In this document: piece after piece, positions 17,629 to 25,434 of the stretch | Layout of the letters: every line of letters begins with the position of its first letter | How positions within the stretch are numbered: the first letter of the stretch is position 1 | NCBI GenBank assembly: GCA_038087035.1 | Contig: CP051187.1 | Span: 1,364,001 to 1,428,000, forward strand | Reading direction: 5' to 3' | Source of the DNA: Gloeotrichia echinulata CP02 | Lineage (GTDB): Bacteria; Cyanobacteriota; Cyanobacteriia; Cyanobacteriales; Nostocaceae | DNA length: 64,000 nt | Program-made: the position numbers and the translations under genes | The notes under the pieces: generated by a model | What the model was told of the DNA's origin: nothing | Database searches by the model: none | Seen by the model: only the letters and a program-made list of their open reading frames with translations

Positions 17629-18084
17629 CTACACCGGCATTAATGCTCTTTGGCACTTGGGACAAACTGCATGAATTGTTAGCTGACAGTCAAGCAGGTG
17701 AAAACCCTCTTTTTGGGCAGTTTTTCCCCCAATCTTTAAAATAGAGTCGTTTTTGAACTCAATCGTACTGTTACATCTCACGCAAATCAGATGATGGTGG
17801 TGATGCGGGTATGGTTGGTTGAGTTCATAATGCTTATGTCCCTCTCCCAATTCTAACTCGCGCAAAATTCCCATCCTAGCCATCAACTTCAAAGTCCGAT
17901 AGATAGTTGACAGACTTATTCCTTCACCGTCAGTTTCTAAACGCGCGTAAAGATCCTCAGCGCTGAGATGTTCACCTTGTGGTAACTCCTGAAAGATGTG
18001 TAAAATCGTCTCTCTTTGGGGCGTTAAACGCCAACCTCTGTCATTCAGTTCCGCCTTGAGTGAACTAGATGTGTAGATGGTCAT
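17629..18084 (-). CDS. furA: ferric uptake regulator FurA
   Basis: 151 residues from ATG 18084 (MTIYTSSSLKAELNDRGWRL); six in-frame codons upstream are ignored because the Anabaena protein starts here. The winged-helix DNA-binding part (RLTPQRETILHIF, GISLSTIYRTLKLMARMGI) is followed by the metal/dimerisation part with HHHHHLICVRC, and five cysteines as CxxC, C, CxxC, the pattern reported for Anabaena FurA. FurA is the iron-responsive global repressor, also linked to heme and nitrogen control. It is convergent with the upstream cell-wall gene, leaving about 40 bp between the stops. Confidence 0.92.
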   Translation of the reverse strand: MTIYTSSSLKAELNDRGWRLTPQRETILHIFQELPQGEHLSAEDLYARLETDGEGISLSTIYRTLKLMARMGILRELELGEGHKHYELNQPYPHHHHHLICVRCNSTIEFKNDSILKIGGKTAQKEGFHLLDCQLTIHAVCPKCQRALMPV

Positions 18085-18209
18085 ACTAATTTTTCTCAAC
18101 AAAGCCCATTAATTGAGAATATAACAAATCTTTTGACCAATTTGCAACAAACATAAGTTATTGATAATTTTTGCCAAAAATTTAACAAAAACAAAAATAG
18201 TTGAGAAAT

Positions 18210-18278
18210 TGGGGACTGGGGATTGGGGACTGGGGACTGGGGATTGGGGATTGGGGATTGGGGATTGGGGATTGGGGG
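18210..18278. repeat. GGGGATTG short tandem repeats
   Basis: Tandem GGGGATT/GGGGACT heptamer-type units upstream of furA. The same family, mostly reverse-complemented, occurs inside cobN and near 21,645. Confidence 0.9.
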
Positions 18279-18297
18279 GATCTGTGGTTATTACATT

Positions 18298-18421
18298 AGG
18301 ACTTACTCTGGGGGCACAATAATAATCGTAGGGTGCGTGACGCAGCGATAAATATTGTACCTAGTCACAAGATTTGTGGCGTCACGCACCATTCTTTAAA
18401 TGTGACACGTAAGTAAGTCCT
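18298..18421. repeat. 124-bp MITE, copy 1
   Basis: Begins AGGACTTACT and ends with the exact inverse AGTAAGTCCT. Inside, GGTGCGTGACGC pairs with GCGTCACGCACC to give a large hairpin. A second copy lies inverted at 54,452-54,570 with a few substitutions and a small deletion. No coding capacity. Confidence 0.88.
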
Positions 18422-18700
18422 GTACATAAAAATTGCTGTAAGTTACACTTAAAAACCCTTGCGTCGTGAGTCATATCGGAGTACGATAGTTTTAGTGAAT
18501 AAAGGGTAAGACCCCTCACTACTGGATAAAATCAGGTTTTTTGGCGTTTTTGCAAGGAAATTCAGGGCGCAAAGCCTTGCGCCCCTACTAAAAATCGTCA
18601 TCATATTAGGGATAATATGGGTTAGATCCCCTATTCGCCACTGATATTATACTAGACAAGAGTCCGGGGTTTTTTCATACTCCCCACTCCTAACTCCTAA

Positions 18701-19951
18701 CTAACTCAGTGACTCCAAATAGTCGCGGATGAGGTTACGGCGTTTGGGTTGGCGTAGCTTTTGTAAAGCCTTGGATTCAATTTGTCTGACACGTTCCCGT
18801 GATAAGTCCAGTGCGCGGCCAATTTCTGCTAGTGAGTAAGGATGACCATCAGCCAAACCAAACCGCATCAGAATTACATCCCGTTCGCGGCTAGTTAAAT
18901 CTGATAACAGATTATGCAAGTCTCTTTGTAAAGATTCCCGCATTAACATTTCTTCTGGGGTGACACAATCAGTTTCGAGTAATTCCCCTAACTCAGTATC
19001 TTTATCTTTACCTACCTTGGTTTCCAAAGAAACGGAACGGGGGACTCTTAACAAAACTTCCCGTACTTGGGTAGGTGTCATTTCCAACTCAGTTGCCAAA
19101 TCTTCTAAGGTGGGAGTGCGACCTTTTTCTTGGGCAATTTTGCGTTGAGCTTTTTTGATTTTATTCAGCTTTTCTGTTATGTGAACAGGTAGGCGGATCG
19201 TGCGGCTAGAAGTGGCGATCGCCCGTGTAATTCCTTGGCGAATCCACCAGTAAGCGTAGGTGCTAAAGCGATAACCCTTGGTTGGGTCAAACTTTTCTAC
19301 AGCCCGTTCCAAACCCAGAGTACCTTCTTGGACTAAATCTAGCAATTCCAAGCCGCGATTTTGATACTTCTTAGCAACAGACACTACCAGGCGCAGATTC
19401 GCCTTGATCATATGTTCTTTTGCTTGGAGTCCTTGGGTCTGAATCTGCTCTAATTCTTCCACCGTGATTTTGGCAATTTCAGCCCAACGGCGTTTACCCT
19501 CTCCCAAAATTGGCTTGAGGTCAGATACATTTACACCAGCAGTATTAGCCCACCTTTCCAAAGAAGGGCGATGTCCCAGTTCAGATGCTAGACGTTCCTG
19601 AACTTCAATTAACCGAAGATAGGGTGAAATCACTGCATCACCTTGCTTGGCGGCGTTAGCTAGCACTATCCGCATCCGCAAGTAGCGTTGAACTTTTTGC
19701 GCTTCGGAAACTTCCTCATCGCGCCCTAACAAGCGGACCCGACCAATTTCCTGAAGATATAAACGTACTAGGTCTGTACTACGACGGTTAGTGTTAGCAC
19801 CAAAATTAGCAGGGTCAACAGAAGCTATCTCTAGATCGTGTAGATCATCCACCGACAACTCAGTTTCATCAACGGCGAGATCCCGGTCAAAAACTTGGCC
19901 GGACTTTTGGGTGTTGTAGGGTGCATCTGCGTAAAAAGATGTTGCTGGCAT
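18701..19951 (-). CDS. sigC: group 2 RNA polymerase sigma factor, SigC-like
   Basis: 416 residues from ATG 19951 (MPATSFYADAPYNTQ). Region 1.2 is TDLVRLYLQEIGRVRLLG. Region 2 contains NLRLVVSVAKKYQNRGLELLDLVQEG and YRFSTYAYWWIRQGITRAIA. Region 3 follows at LPVHITEKLNKIKKAQR. Region 4 is DVILMRFGLADGHPYSLAEI and LSRERVRQIESKALQKLR. The lack of a long acidic region 1.1 and the overall length indicate a group 2 (alternative) sigma factor. In Anabaena PCC 7120 the gene next to furA is sigC, and the same neighbour relation here supports that name. Likely roles are carbon/nitrogen stress and developmental transcription. Confidence 0.88.
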   Translation of the reverse strand: MPATSFYADAPYNTQKSGQVFDRDLAVDETELSVDDLHDLEIASVDPANFGANTNRRSTDLVRLYLQEIGRVRLLGRDEEVSEAQKVQRYLRMRIVLANAAKQGDAVISPYLRLIEVQERLASELGHRPSLERWANTAGVNVSDLKPILGEGKRRWAEIAKITVEELEQIQTQGLQAKEHMIKANLRLVVSVAKKYQNRGLELLDLVQEGTLGLERAVEKFDPTKGYRFSTYAYWWIRQGITRAIATSSRTIRLPVHITEKLNKIKKAQRKIAQEKGRTPTLEDLATELEMTPTQVREVLLRVPRSVSLETKVGKDKDTELGELLETDCVTPEEMLMRESLQRDLHNLLSDLTSRERDVILMRFGLADGHPYSLAEIGRALDLSRERVRQIESKALQKLRQPKRRNLIRDYLESLS

Positions 19952-21053
19952 AAATCGTCTCAATGGCTCCAGGTAACAATAGATTACGGTCAGTTAACGG
20001 TCAGCTATTTTTAACTGTTGCTATTGTTCCCGTGATTCTAGATGAACTAACACGGTTGAGGGTATTAATACGGTTTTTTTTAGTTTTTTTCTAAAAAAAC
20101 CTATACTGACACTTTTTAAACATGACTACCGAAATAGTCGGCCGCTGTAAATTTCTCATTAAAACAATAGCTATTCATATCTACAGCCAGCCTTTAGGCT
20201 CCTAATTACTTTTTCAACATTTCAACTTTGATTCATCTTGATTGTAACAATAGTAACGTTGTATAAACATATTTCAGTGGCAATTATGTTTATCATCATT
20301 TGTATAGTCCTATCTACATTGCTATTTCGGTAGTTTCCTGACGATTTACTATTTTTTATCTCAGGATGATCTGGTAAGAGGTATAGGTGATCCTCATAAG
20401 ACCTCGCGGGATGCGGGAAACTCAGCGTCTTCAGACCGCTCGTGGTCAGCGGCACGAGCGACTTCAGTCGCAGTGGTATTTGTGTTAAAATTAGAGCGTG
20501 AGTAAGAACAAAAAACATCTACGTGTTGAAGCATCCTAGTATCGGAGAAATCCCGGCTCCTATGAAACAACGGTTAGGTTTAAGTCCTGGCGCAGTATGA
20601 CAGGAAAGAGCAAATAAAGGCTTGTTGCGGAGCGTACCGCGTCTTGGCTTAGTGATGGATTCACCAAAGCATTGGAAAAAATAAAAGTAGCTAGAAACCT
20701 AAGCTTGACTTAGAGTGACTAGGTAGACGGCGTTTGACGGTCGTAGCGAGAGTTTTACTCTGTCTGTAGAATCTCAGTGTCTTTAGACCTGAGAGTGTCA
20801 AAGGTAGTAGGTTGGTAGTAACGCTGAAGGGTTGCTACCAGGCGATTACCAGTAAAGTATTGCTAAAAACCCGCTCATCCATCCTGCGGTTTTTCATCAG
20901 AAAAATGGGTCCCAAACCCCGTCCTTCTAGGACGGCTTTACATGGTATAATCAGCACAGCCACTAGGACCTTAATTGGTGGGTGAAACTCCCAGTGGCGG
21001 GACGTTCTGGTTAAAAGGCTGTTACTCTACATGGGTAACTCGGTACGGGAGCA
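19952..21053. other. long noncoding region with RNA-like structure
   Basis: No credible protein frame. A GGTTTTTTTTAG/CTAAAAAAACC inverted repeat sits at about 20,071-20,102. From about 20,440 onwards several hairpins appear: CCGCTCGTG/CACGAGCG, GGAGAAATCCCGGCTCC, and GCCACT/AGTGGC around GGTGGGTGAAACTCCC (about 20,960-20,998). With the hairpin at 21,478-21,503, this may be the RNA and ends of a decayed tnpB-type element. Confidence 0.4.
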
Positions 21054-21235
21054 ATGCGATTTTGTGAGGTGGGCAAGCAGGGGAGGCAGGGGAGGCTCTT
21101 GAGGCAGGGGAGGCAGGGGAGGAGAGAGAAATTAAGTGTGTTTTGAAATATTTATAGTAGCAAAGGTTACTACATCCTCTCTTTACTCCCCCTGCTCCCC
21201 CTGCTCCCCCTGCTCCCCCTGCTCCAAAAAGCGAT
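21054..21235. repeat. GGGGAGGCA / GCTCCCCCT tandem repeats
   Basis: Tandem GAGGCAGGG units at about 21,065-21,122 and GCTCCCCCT units at about 21,190-21,226, separated by AT-rich sequence. They look inserted into the RNA-like region around them. A shorter GGGAGCAGG relative occurs at 37,137-37,160. Confidence 0.85.
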
Positions 21236-21473
21236 GATCTAACATTTTCGCGTTGCTCCCCTCGGTACTCTGTACTCCAGTCCCAGCCCCCACAAGCAAG
21301 GACAATTAAGTGAGTGAGTAACAAGCATACGATAAGTAGACCCAATGGGCAGTTTACGCACTGCTGGGAGGGAGTAGGCGCAATTGACACCGCGCATCGC
21401 ACGACACCGGGATACGGGTAAACGGTTCTGGGAGTTGTGGTACGAGCAATGCCATTCCTGGTATCTCCTTTTA

Positions 21474-21510
21474 AAGAATCTCCTCGCCTAAAGGCAGGAG
21501 AGTGTCAATA
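21474..21510. other. IS200/IS605-type right-end hairpin remnant
   Basis: AATCTCCTCGCCTAAAGGCA followed by GGAGAGTGTCAA forms a CTCCTCGCC/GGCAGGAG hairpin of the form commonly found at the 3' end of cyanobacterial tnpB elements. It suggests that the noncoding stretch upstream is a decayed element. No transposase gene remains. Confidence 0.4.
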
Positions 21511-21667
21511 GTCCAGCAATTGATGGCAGGATGGACAGCAAGCGCTAAAAAATGCATCCCTGAACGCTGCATTAGAGAAGATAATTGGCGACAGGAAGTT
21601 CCCGCGAGTAGTTCAAAGGCGGTTCTTCTTTTTTTCCCAATCCCCAATCCCCAATCCCCAATCCCTT

Positions 21668-22597
21668 TCAATAGTTGTATTCTGGCTTGATGTCTCGTAA
21701 CATTAGTTCATCAAGGGCTTGTTGGGGTGTGACTTCACCCTCAAGTAACCGATAAACTTGCTCGGTAATTGGGACAGGAATATTTTGCTGCTTGGCTTTT
21801 TGCATCAAGACTTGACAAGTGTTAACGCCTTCAGCTGTTCCTTGTAAATTGGCGAGAACTTCTATAAGTGTTTTACCACCAGCCAGCTGGTAGCCAACTT
21901 GGTAATTGCGACTTAAAGGACTGTTACAGGTAGCGAGCAAATCGCCTAAACCTGACAAACCGTAAAATGTTTCGGTTTTCGCACCCCAAAAATTGCCGAT
22001 GCGAACCATTTCTGTTAATCCACGAGTCACTAAACCCGCTTTGGCATTGGTTCCCAAATGTAAACCATCACAAACACCAGCGGCGATCGCAATGACATTT
22101 TTGAGTGTACCACCAAGTTCCACACCCACAGGATCGGGATTGGTGTACACTCGAAACCGATGAGAAAAAAATACCAATTGCACCACTTGGGCCGCCGCAA
22201 ACATACTGCTAGCTACTACCGTCGCAGCGGGTAATCCTTGTTCAATTTCTTGGGATAAATTTGGACCAGATAGTACAACAACTGCATGGTTAGGAAATAC
22301 ACTTTGCCAAATTTGTGACGGCGTATAGCTGGTTTGTGGCTCTAAGCCCTTAGTCGCCGTCACAAAAATAGTTTCTGGAGATACCGGAAAAGACTGTACT
22401 TGAGCCGCTACATCTCTCACCCCTTTCATTGAGATCGCAGATAAGATAATTTCGGCATCTTCTAACACCGCATCCAGAGTTGCTGACCCCCGACGCGACC
22501 ACAGTCCCACCCGATGACCATTCACCTGGGCTAAAGAAGCCAAAGCAGATCCCCACGCACCCCCACCCAGAATTGCAACAGTTTTTGGATTAGTCAT
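21668..22597 (-). CDS. gpsA: glycerol-3-phosphate dehydrogenase [NAD(P)+]
   Basis: 309 residues. The Rossmann motif AILGGGAWGSALASLA opens the protein. Conserved GpsA segments are SAISMKGVRDVA, SGPNLSQEIEQGLPAATVVAS, GVELGGTLKNVIAIAAGVCDGLHLGTNAKAGL (with the catalytic lysine) and GLSGLGDLLATC. It reduces dihydroxyacetone phosphate to sn-glycerol 3-phosphate for membrane lipids. The length is slightly short because the loop after the Rossmann motif is compact. lipA follows upstream on the same strand, separated by a tandem-repeat spacer of about 107 bp, so co-transcription is possible. Confidence 0.95.
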   Translation of the reverse strand: MTNPKTVAILGGGAWGSALASLAQVNGHRVGLWSRRGSATLDAVLEDAEIILSAISMKGVRDVAAQVQSFPVSPETIFVTATKGLEPQTSYTPSQIWQSVFPNHAVVVLSGPNLSQEIEQGLPAATVVASSMFAAAQVVQLVFFSHRFRVYTNPDPVGVELGGTLKNVIAIAAGVCDGLHLGTNAKAGLVTRGLTEMVRIGNFWGAKTETFYGLSGLGDLLATCNSPLSRNYQVGYQLAGGKTLIEVLANLQGTAEGVNTCQVLMQKAKQQNIPVPITEQVYRLLEGEVTPQQALDELMLRDIKPEYNY

Positions 22598-22599
22598 TT

Positions 22600-22707
22600 G
22601 TCAGTTGTCAGTTGTCAGTTGTCAGTTGTCATTTGTCATTTGTCATTTGTTATTTACACGGGATCTGTCCAAACTCCTAACTCCTAACTCCTAACTCCTA
22701 ACTCCTA
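22600..22707. repeat. STRR spacer between gpsA and lipA
   Basis: Two tandem families: GTCAGTT/GTCATTT heptamers (about 22,600-22,648) and CTCCTAA heptamers (about 22,674-22,707). These fill almost the entire gap between the two genes. Confidence 0.88.
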
Positions 22708-23583
22708 ACTTTTTGACCGGGGATAACGTTGCATTAATTCCCTCACTTGCTCTGCATGATATGAGCTTCTTGTCAAGGGCGAGGAAACAACTTGTAAAAA
22801 TCCCAGTTCTTCACCGAAGGTTTGCCAAGCTGCAAATTGTTCTGGGGTGACAAATTCATTGACTTGCAAGTGTTTTTGACTGGGTTGGAGATATTGCCCA
22901 ATCGTCAAGATATCGCAATCTACGGCGCGTAGGTCTTGCATGACTTGGCGAATTTCGGCATCGGTTTCACCAAGTCCTACCATGATGCCAGATTTGGTGT
23001 ATAACCAAGGAGCTATTTGGCGAGAGCGCTGCAATAATTCGAGAGTGCGATCGTAGTTACCTTGAGGACGCACTCGCCGATATAGGCGCTCAATGGTTTC
23101 TGTATTGTGGTTTAGCACTTCTGGCGCAGCTTGGATAATGATCTTCAACGCTTCCCAATTACCGCACAAATCGGGAATTAGTACTTCAATTGTGGTATGT
23201 AGTGAGACAGCGCGAATAGCTTCAATACACTGCACAAACTGGGAAGCACCACCATCGGGTAAATCATCCCGGTTCACAGAAGTGATCACCACATGGTTAA
23301 GTCGCATCCGGTGGACAGCTTCGGCTAATCGAGTTGGTTCTGTGGGGTCTAGTGGTTTGGGTTTTTTCTCAAAATCTATATCGCAATAGGGACAAGCACG
23401 GGTACAAGCAGGCCCCATAATTAAAAACGTAGCCGTACCTGCTTGGAAGCATTCCCCAATATTCGGACAGGACGCTTCCTCGCAAACCGTATTGAGCGCT
23501 AAATCCCGCAAAATTTCTTTAACGTTACCGACGCGCTCCCACTGAGGCGCTTTTACTCGCAACCAGTCTGGTTTAACAGTCAC
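22705..23583 (-). CDS. lipA: lipoyl synthase
   Basis: 292 residues. The auxiliary cluster motif CEEASCPNIGECF (C-X4-C-X5-C) and the radical-SAM motif CTRACPYCDI (C-X3-C-X2-C) are both intact. VITSVNRDDLPDGGA, FNHNTE-like VLNHNTETIERLYRRVRPQ and KSGIMVGLGE are typical LipA segments. A C-terminal serine is present in SPLTRSSYHAEQV. It inserts two sulfurs into octanoyl groups on lipoyl-domain proteins. Length is normal and the start is the first Met of the frame. The tRNA-Pro attachment site of the prophage lies about 125 bp beyond its start on the other strand. Confidence 0.96.
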   Translation of the reverse strand: MTVKPDWLRVKAPQWERVGNVKEILRDLALNTVCEEASCPNIGECFQAGTATFLIMGPACTRACPYCDIDFEKKPKPLDPTEPTRLAEAVHRMRLNHVVITSVNRDDLPDGGASQFVQCIEAIRAVSLHTTIEVLIPDLCGNWEALKIIIQAAPEVLNHNTETIERLYRRVRPQGNYDRTLELLQRSRQIAPWLYTKSGIMVGLGETDAEIRQVMQDLRAVDCDILTIGQYLQPSQKHLQVNEFVTPEQFAAWQTFGEELGFLQVVSSPLTRSSYHAEQVRELMQRYPRSKS

Positions 23584-23656
23584 AATCCGCTTTTATCACT
23601 GAAGTTATACAAATCCTATCCTAGCAAGCAAACTTCTGGATGAAATAGATGTGCTT

Positions 23657-23685
23657 TTGTCATTTAGCGCGATTTGTGATATTTT
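23657..23685 (+). promoter_or_regulatory. probable original tRNA-Pro promoter
   Basis: TTGTCA (23,657-23,662), 17-bp spacer, TATTTT (23,680-23,685), about 25 bp before the tRNA 5' end at 23,710. The prophage has separated this promoter from the complete tRNA; it now points through the truncated tRNA towards the integrase gene. Confidence 0.5.
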
Positions 23686-23709
23686 GGTTTTATATTGCAT
23701 TTTTTATAG

Positions 23710-23753
23710 CGGGATGTGGCGCAGCTTGGTAGCGCACTTCGTTCGGGACGAAG
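23710..23753 (+). other. attL: 5' half of tRNA-Pro (truncated tRNA)
   Basis: 44 bp identical to tRNA-Pro positions 1-44, up to the end of the anticodon stem. After it the sequence changes to phage DNA (CTTAAAGCCC), so no T-arm or acceptor 3' strand remains. It cannot make a mature tRNA. Confidence 0.93.
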
Positions 23754-23795
23754 CTTAAAGCCCTATAACCCTTATTATTTCGTTAATTTTAACAT

Positions 23796-23827
23796 AATTG
23801 TCTTCATGCAGTTGCATAAATTTGCAT
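23796..23827. promoter_or_regulatory. putative integrase arm-type sites, left end
   Basis: AATTGTCTTCAT (23,796-23,807) and TTGCATAAATTTGCAT (23,812-23,827) lie 43-74 bp inside attL. Both recur near attR: ATGAAGACAATT (inverted) at 44,932-44,943 and TTGCATAAACTTGCAT at 44,906-44,921. They overlap the integrase start region, so integrase could also control its own gene. Confidence 0.55.
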
Positions 23828-23833
23828 AAGGCA

Positions 23834-24907
23834 ATGAGAGAACTTAAAGTTAGAAAAAATGGTAATAGCTGCCTAATAAGGTGGACTTACCAAGAAAAAA
23901 ATTACTCATTAACCTGGGGAACATGGGGCAATCACGTAGAAATAATACGGTTAGAGTATGTTGGTAAGTTAATATACCAGGATTGCATTTTAAATCAGTT
24001 TGATGAATCTTTAAATAGGTATAAGTCTTACCTACAAGGAATAATTTATTCAGTTAATACTCCAAAACCTGTGGAATCTGTCAACCACAGTACTTTAAGC
24101 TTCTTACTAAATGAGCGTCAAAAAGAAACTTTCAATGATGCTGATGCTGCTTTAATAAAATTAATCAAATCTTATGGTAAAAAGATTGAAACTAAAGCAG
24201 ATGCTAAAGCTTTTATGAAATGGTTGGATGATAGGGGTTTGAAACCATCTAGTAAAAAAAGATATCTAGATACTTTAAAAGCAATTAGAAAAGATATATT
24301 TGGGGAGATAAAAATAAAAGTTCCTCAAACTCCTAGGGCCAACCCCTTTACAAAAGTTGAAGTTATAAAAATATTAACTTATATCCAAAACAATAAACAT
24401 TACTCAATCTATCACGACTTCATACTTTTACTTTTTAACACAGGTCTTAGAACTTCTGAAGCTATTGGTTTACAGTGGAAAAATGTTGATTTAGTAAAAA
24501 GGCAGCTACACATTTACGAGTCTTTAGGCAGGCATCTAGGAAGTAGTAATCATAGAGAGCGTAAGCCTACTAAAACTGGAAAGTATAGGGTTGTGCCAAT
24601 TAACAATACTGCTTATCAAATGTTAATTAAGCGCCCTCAAGGTGGTATGGATGATTTAGTATTTACGTCTTTAAGGGGTCTACCAATAGATGACCATACA
24701 TTGAGTCAAAGATGCTGGAGAAACACCCTTAAAGCCTTAAATATCGAGCATAGAGCCTTATATACAACCAGACATACATTTATCAGTCATTGTATTGATT
24801 GTGGATTAACTGTAATTGAAGTTGCCGCTATTACTGGACACACCCCGAAGGTACTTTTAGACCATTATTTGGGTCGAGTTAAGCACCCTGATTTACCAGA
24901 ACTTTAA
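23834..24907 (+). CDS. int: tyrosine recombinase (phage integrase)
   Basis: 357 residues from ATG 23834 (MRELKVRKNGNSC); a TTG 12 codons earlier is possible but lies within the putative arm sites. The N-terminal half (about 1-165) is an Arm/SAM-like binding region, followed by the catalytic domain. LLLFNTGLRTSEAIGLQW holds the first catalytic Arg, LYTTRHTFISHCID the His-x-x-Arg equivalent (RHTF), GHTPKVLLDHYLGR the last His and the nucleophile Tyr. It is expected to recombine attP with the tRNA-Pro 5' half. No excisionase is recognised; the 42-residue gene just downstream or the ribbon-helix-helix gene are candidates. Confidence 0.93.
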   Translation: MRELKVRKNGNSCLIRWTYQEKNYSLTWGTWGNHVEIIRLEYVGKLIYQDCILNQFDESLNRYKSYLQGIIYSVNTPKPVESVNHSTLSFLLNERQKETFNDADAALIKLIKSYGKKIETKADAKAFMKWLDDRGLKPSSKKRYLDTLKAIRKDIFGEIKIKVPQTPRANPFTKVEVIKILTYIQNNKHYSIYHDFILLLFNTGLRTSEAIGLQWKNVDLVKRQLHIYESLGRHLGSSNHRERKPTKTGKYRVVPINNTAYQMLIKRPQGGMDDLVFTSLRGLPIDDHTLSQRCWRNTLKALNIEHRALYTTRHTFISHCIDCGLTVIEVAAITGHTPKVLLDHYLGRVKHPDLPEL

Positions 24908-24910
24908 TAT

Positions 24911-25039
24911 TTATGCCGCTTCTACTTCTGGTACTTTTAAAGCCATTGCTCCTCCTGATGGTGGTAAGTCGTCATCATCTCCAAACATTCTTCGATATTT
25001 TTTAGATTTAAATTTTGGTTTATTGTTTTTGGATTGCAT
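24911..25039 (-). CDS. small basic/acidic phage protein, unknown
   Basis: 42 residues, MQSKNNKPKFKSKKYRRM then GDDDDLPPSGGAMALKVPEV. Convergent with the integrase gene, stops three bases apart. A basic N-terminal half and acidic middle are seen but no known family. The ribosome site is weak. It may be a real small gene because the prophage is otherwise densely packed. Confidence 0.4.
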   Translation of the reverse strand: MQSKNNKPKFKSKKYRRMFGDDDDLPPSGGAMALKVPEVEAA

Positions 25040-25434
25040 AATATTTTCTATAAAACTTAAGTTGTCATTATATAACTTTAGGGTGGTATATGGTTGGCGG
25101 GTTTCCTAGATTAAAAATCTGGGGGTTTTTTCGCATTTTTTAACTTGAGTCTAAATGGCTGTAACCTTTACTAGTTAAGTATTTCAGGCTTACTACCCTT
25201 ACCTACTATTAAGTATCTAAGAAGGAAACAAAGAAGGAAGGAAAACAAGGAAAAGAAAGGAAAGGAAGGAAACAAAAGAAAGGAAAGAAAAAAAAATTCC
25301 TTAACTAATATTCAGTTAACTAAAGGGAACTTATGGTATCTGTAAACCAAGTAAAAGGTTTAACTGGGTGGGGCGGCTAGGTATGGGGTAGCTTTACATT
25401 CTACCCCTACAATAAAACCCTTAGTCAGCTAAAC
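25040..25434. other. noncoding phage region with polypurine tract and hairpin
   Basis: A purine-only-biased tract (AAGGAAAGGAAGG type) runs from about 25,220 to 25,294 on the plus strand. A strong hairpin GGGGTAG (25,389-25,395) / CTACCCC lies shortly after, just past the 3' end of the polymerase gene. Possible functions are replication start, packaging or termination. No coding frame. Confidence 0.55.

Noticed and set aside
20222..20518. 98-residue minus-strand frame between sigC and gpsA
   Set aside because: It crosses inverted repeats and RNA-like sequence, has no family features and no ribosome site. It is more likely noncoding.
21022..21402. Frame rich in GAGGAGGAGG and SPASPASPA
   Set aside because: It translates the GGGGAGGCA/GCTCCCCCT tandem repeats only.
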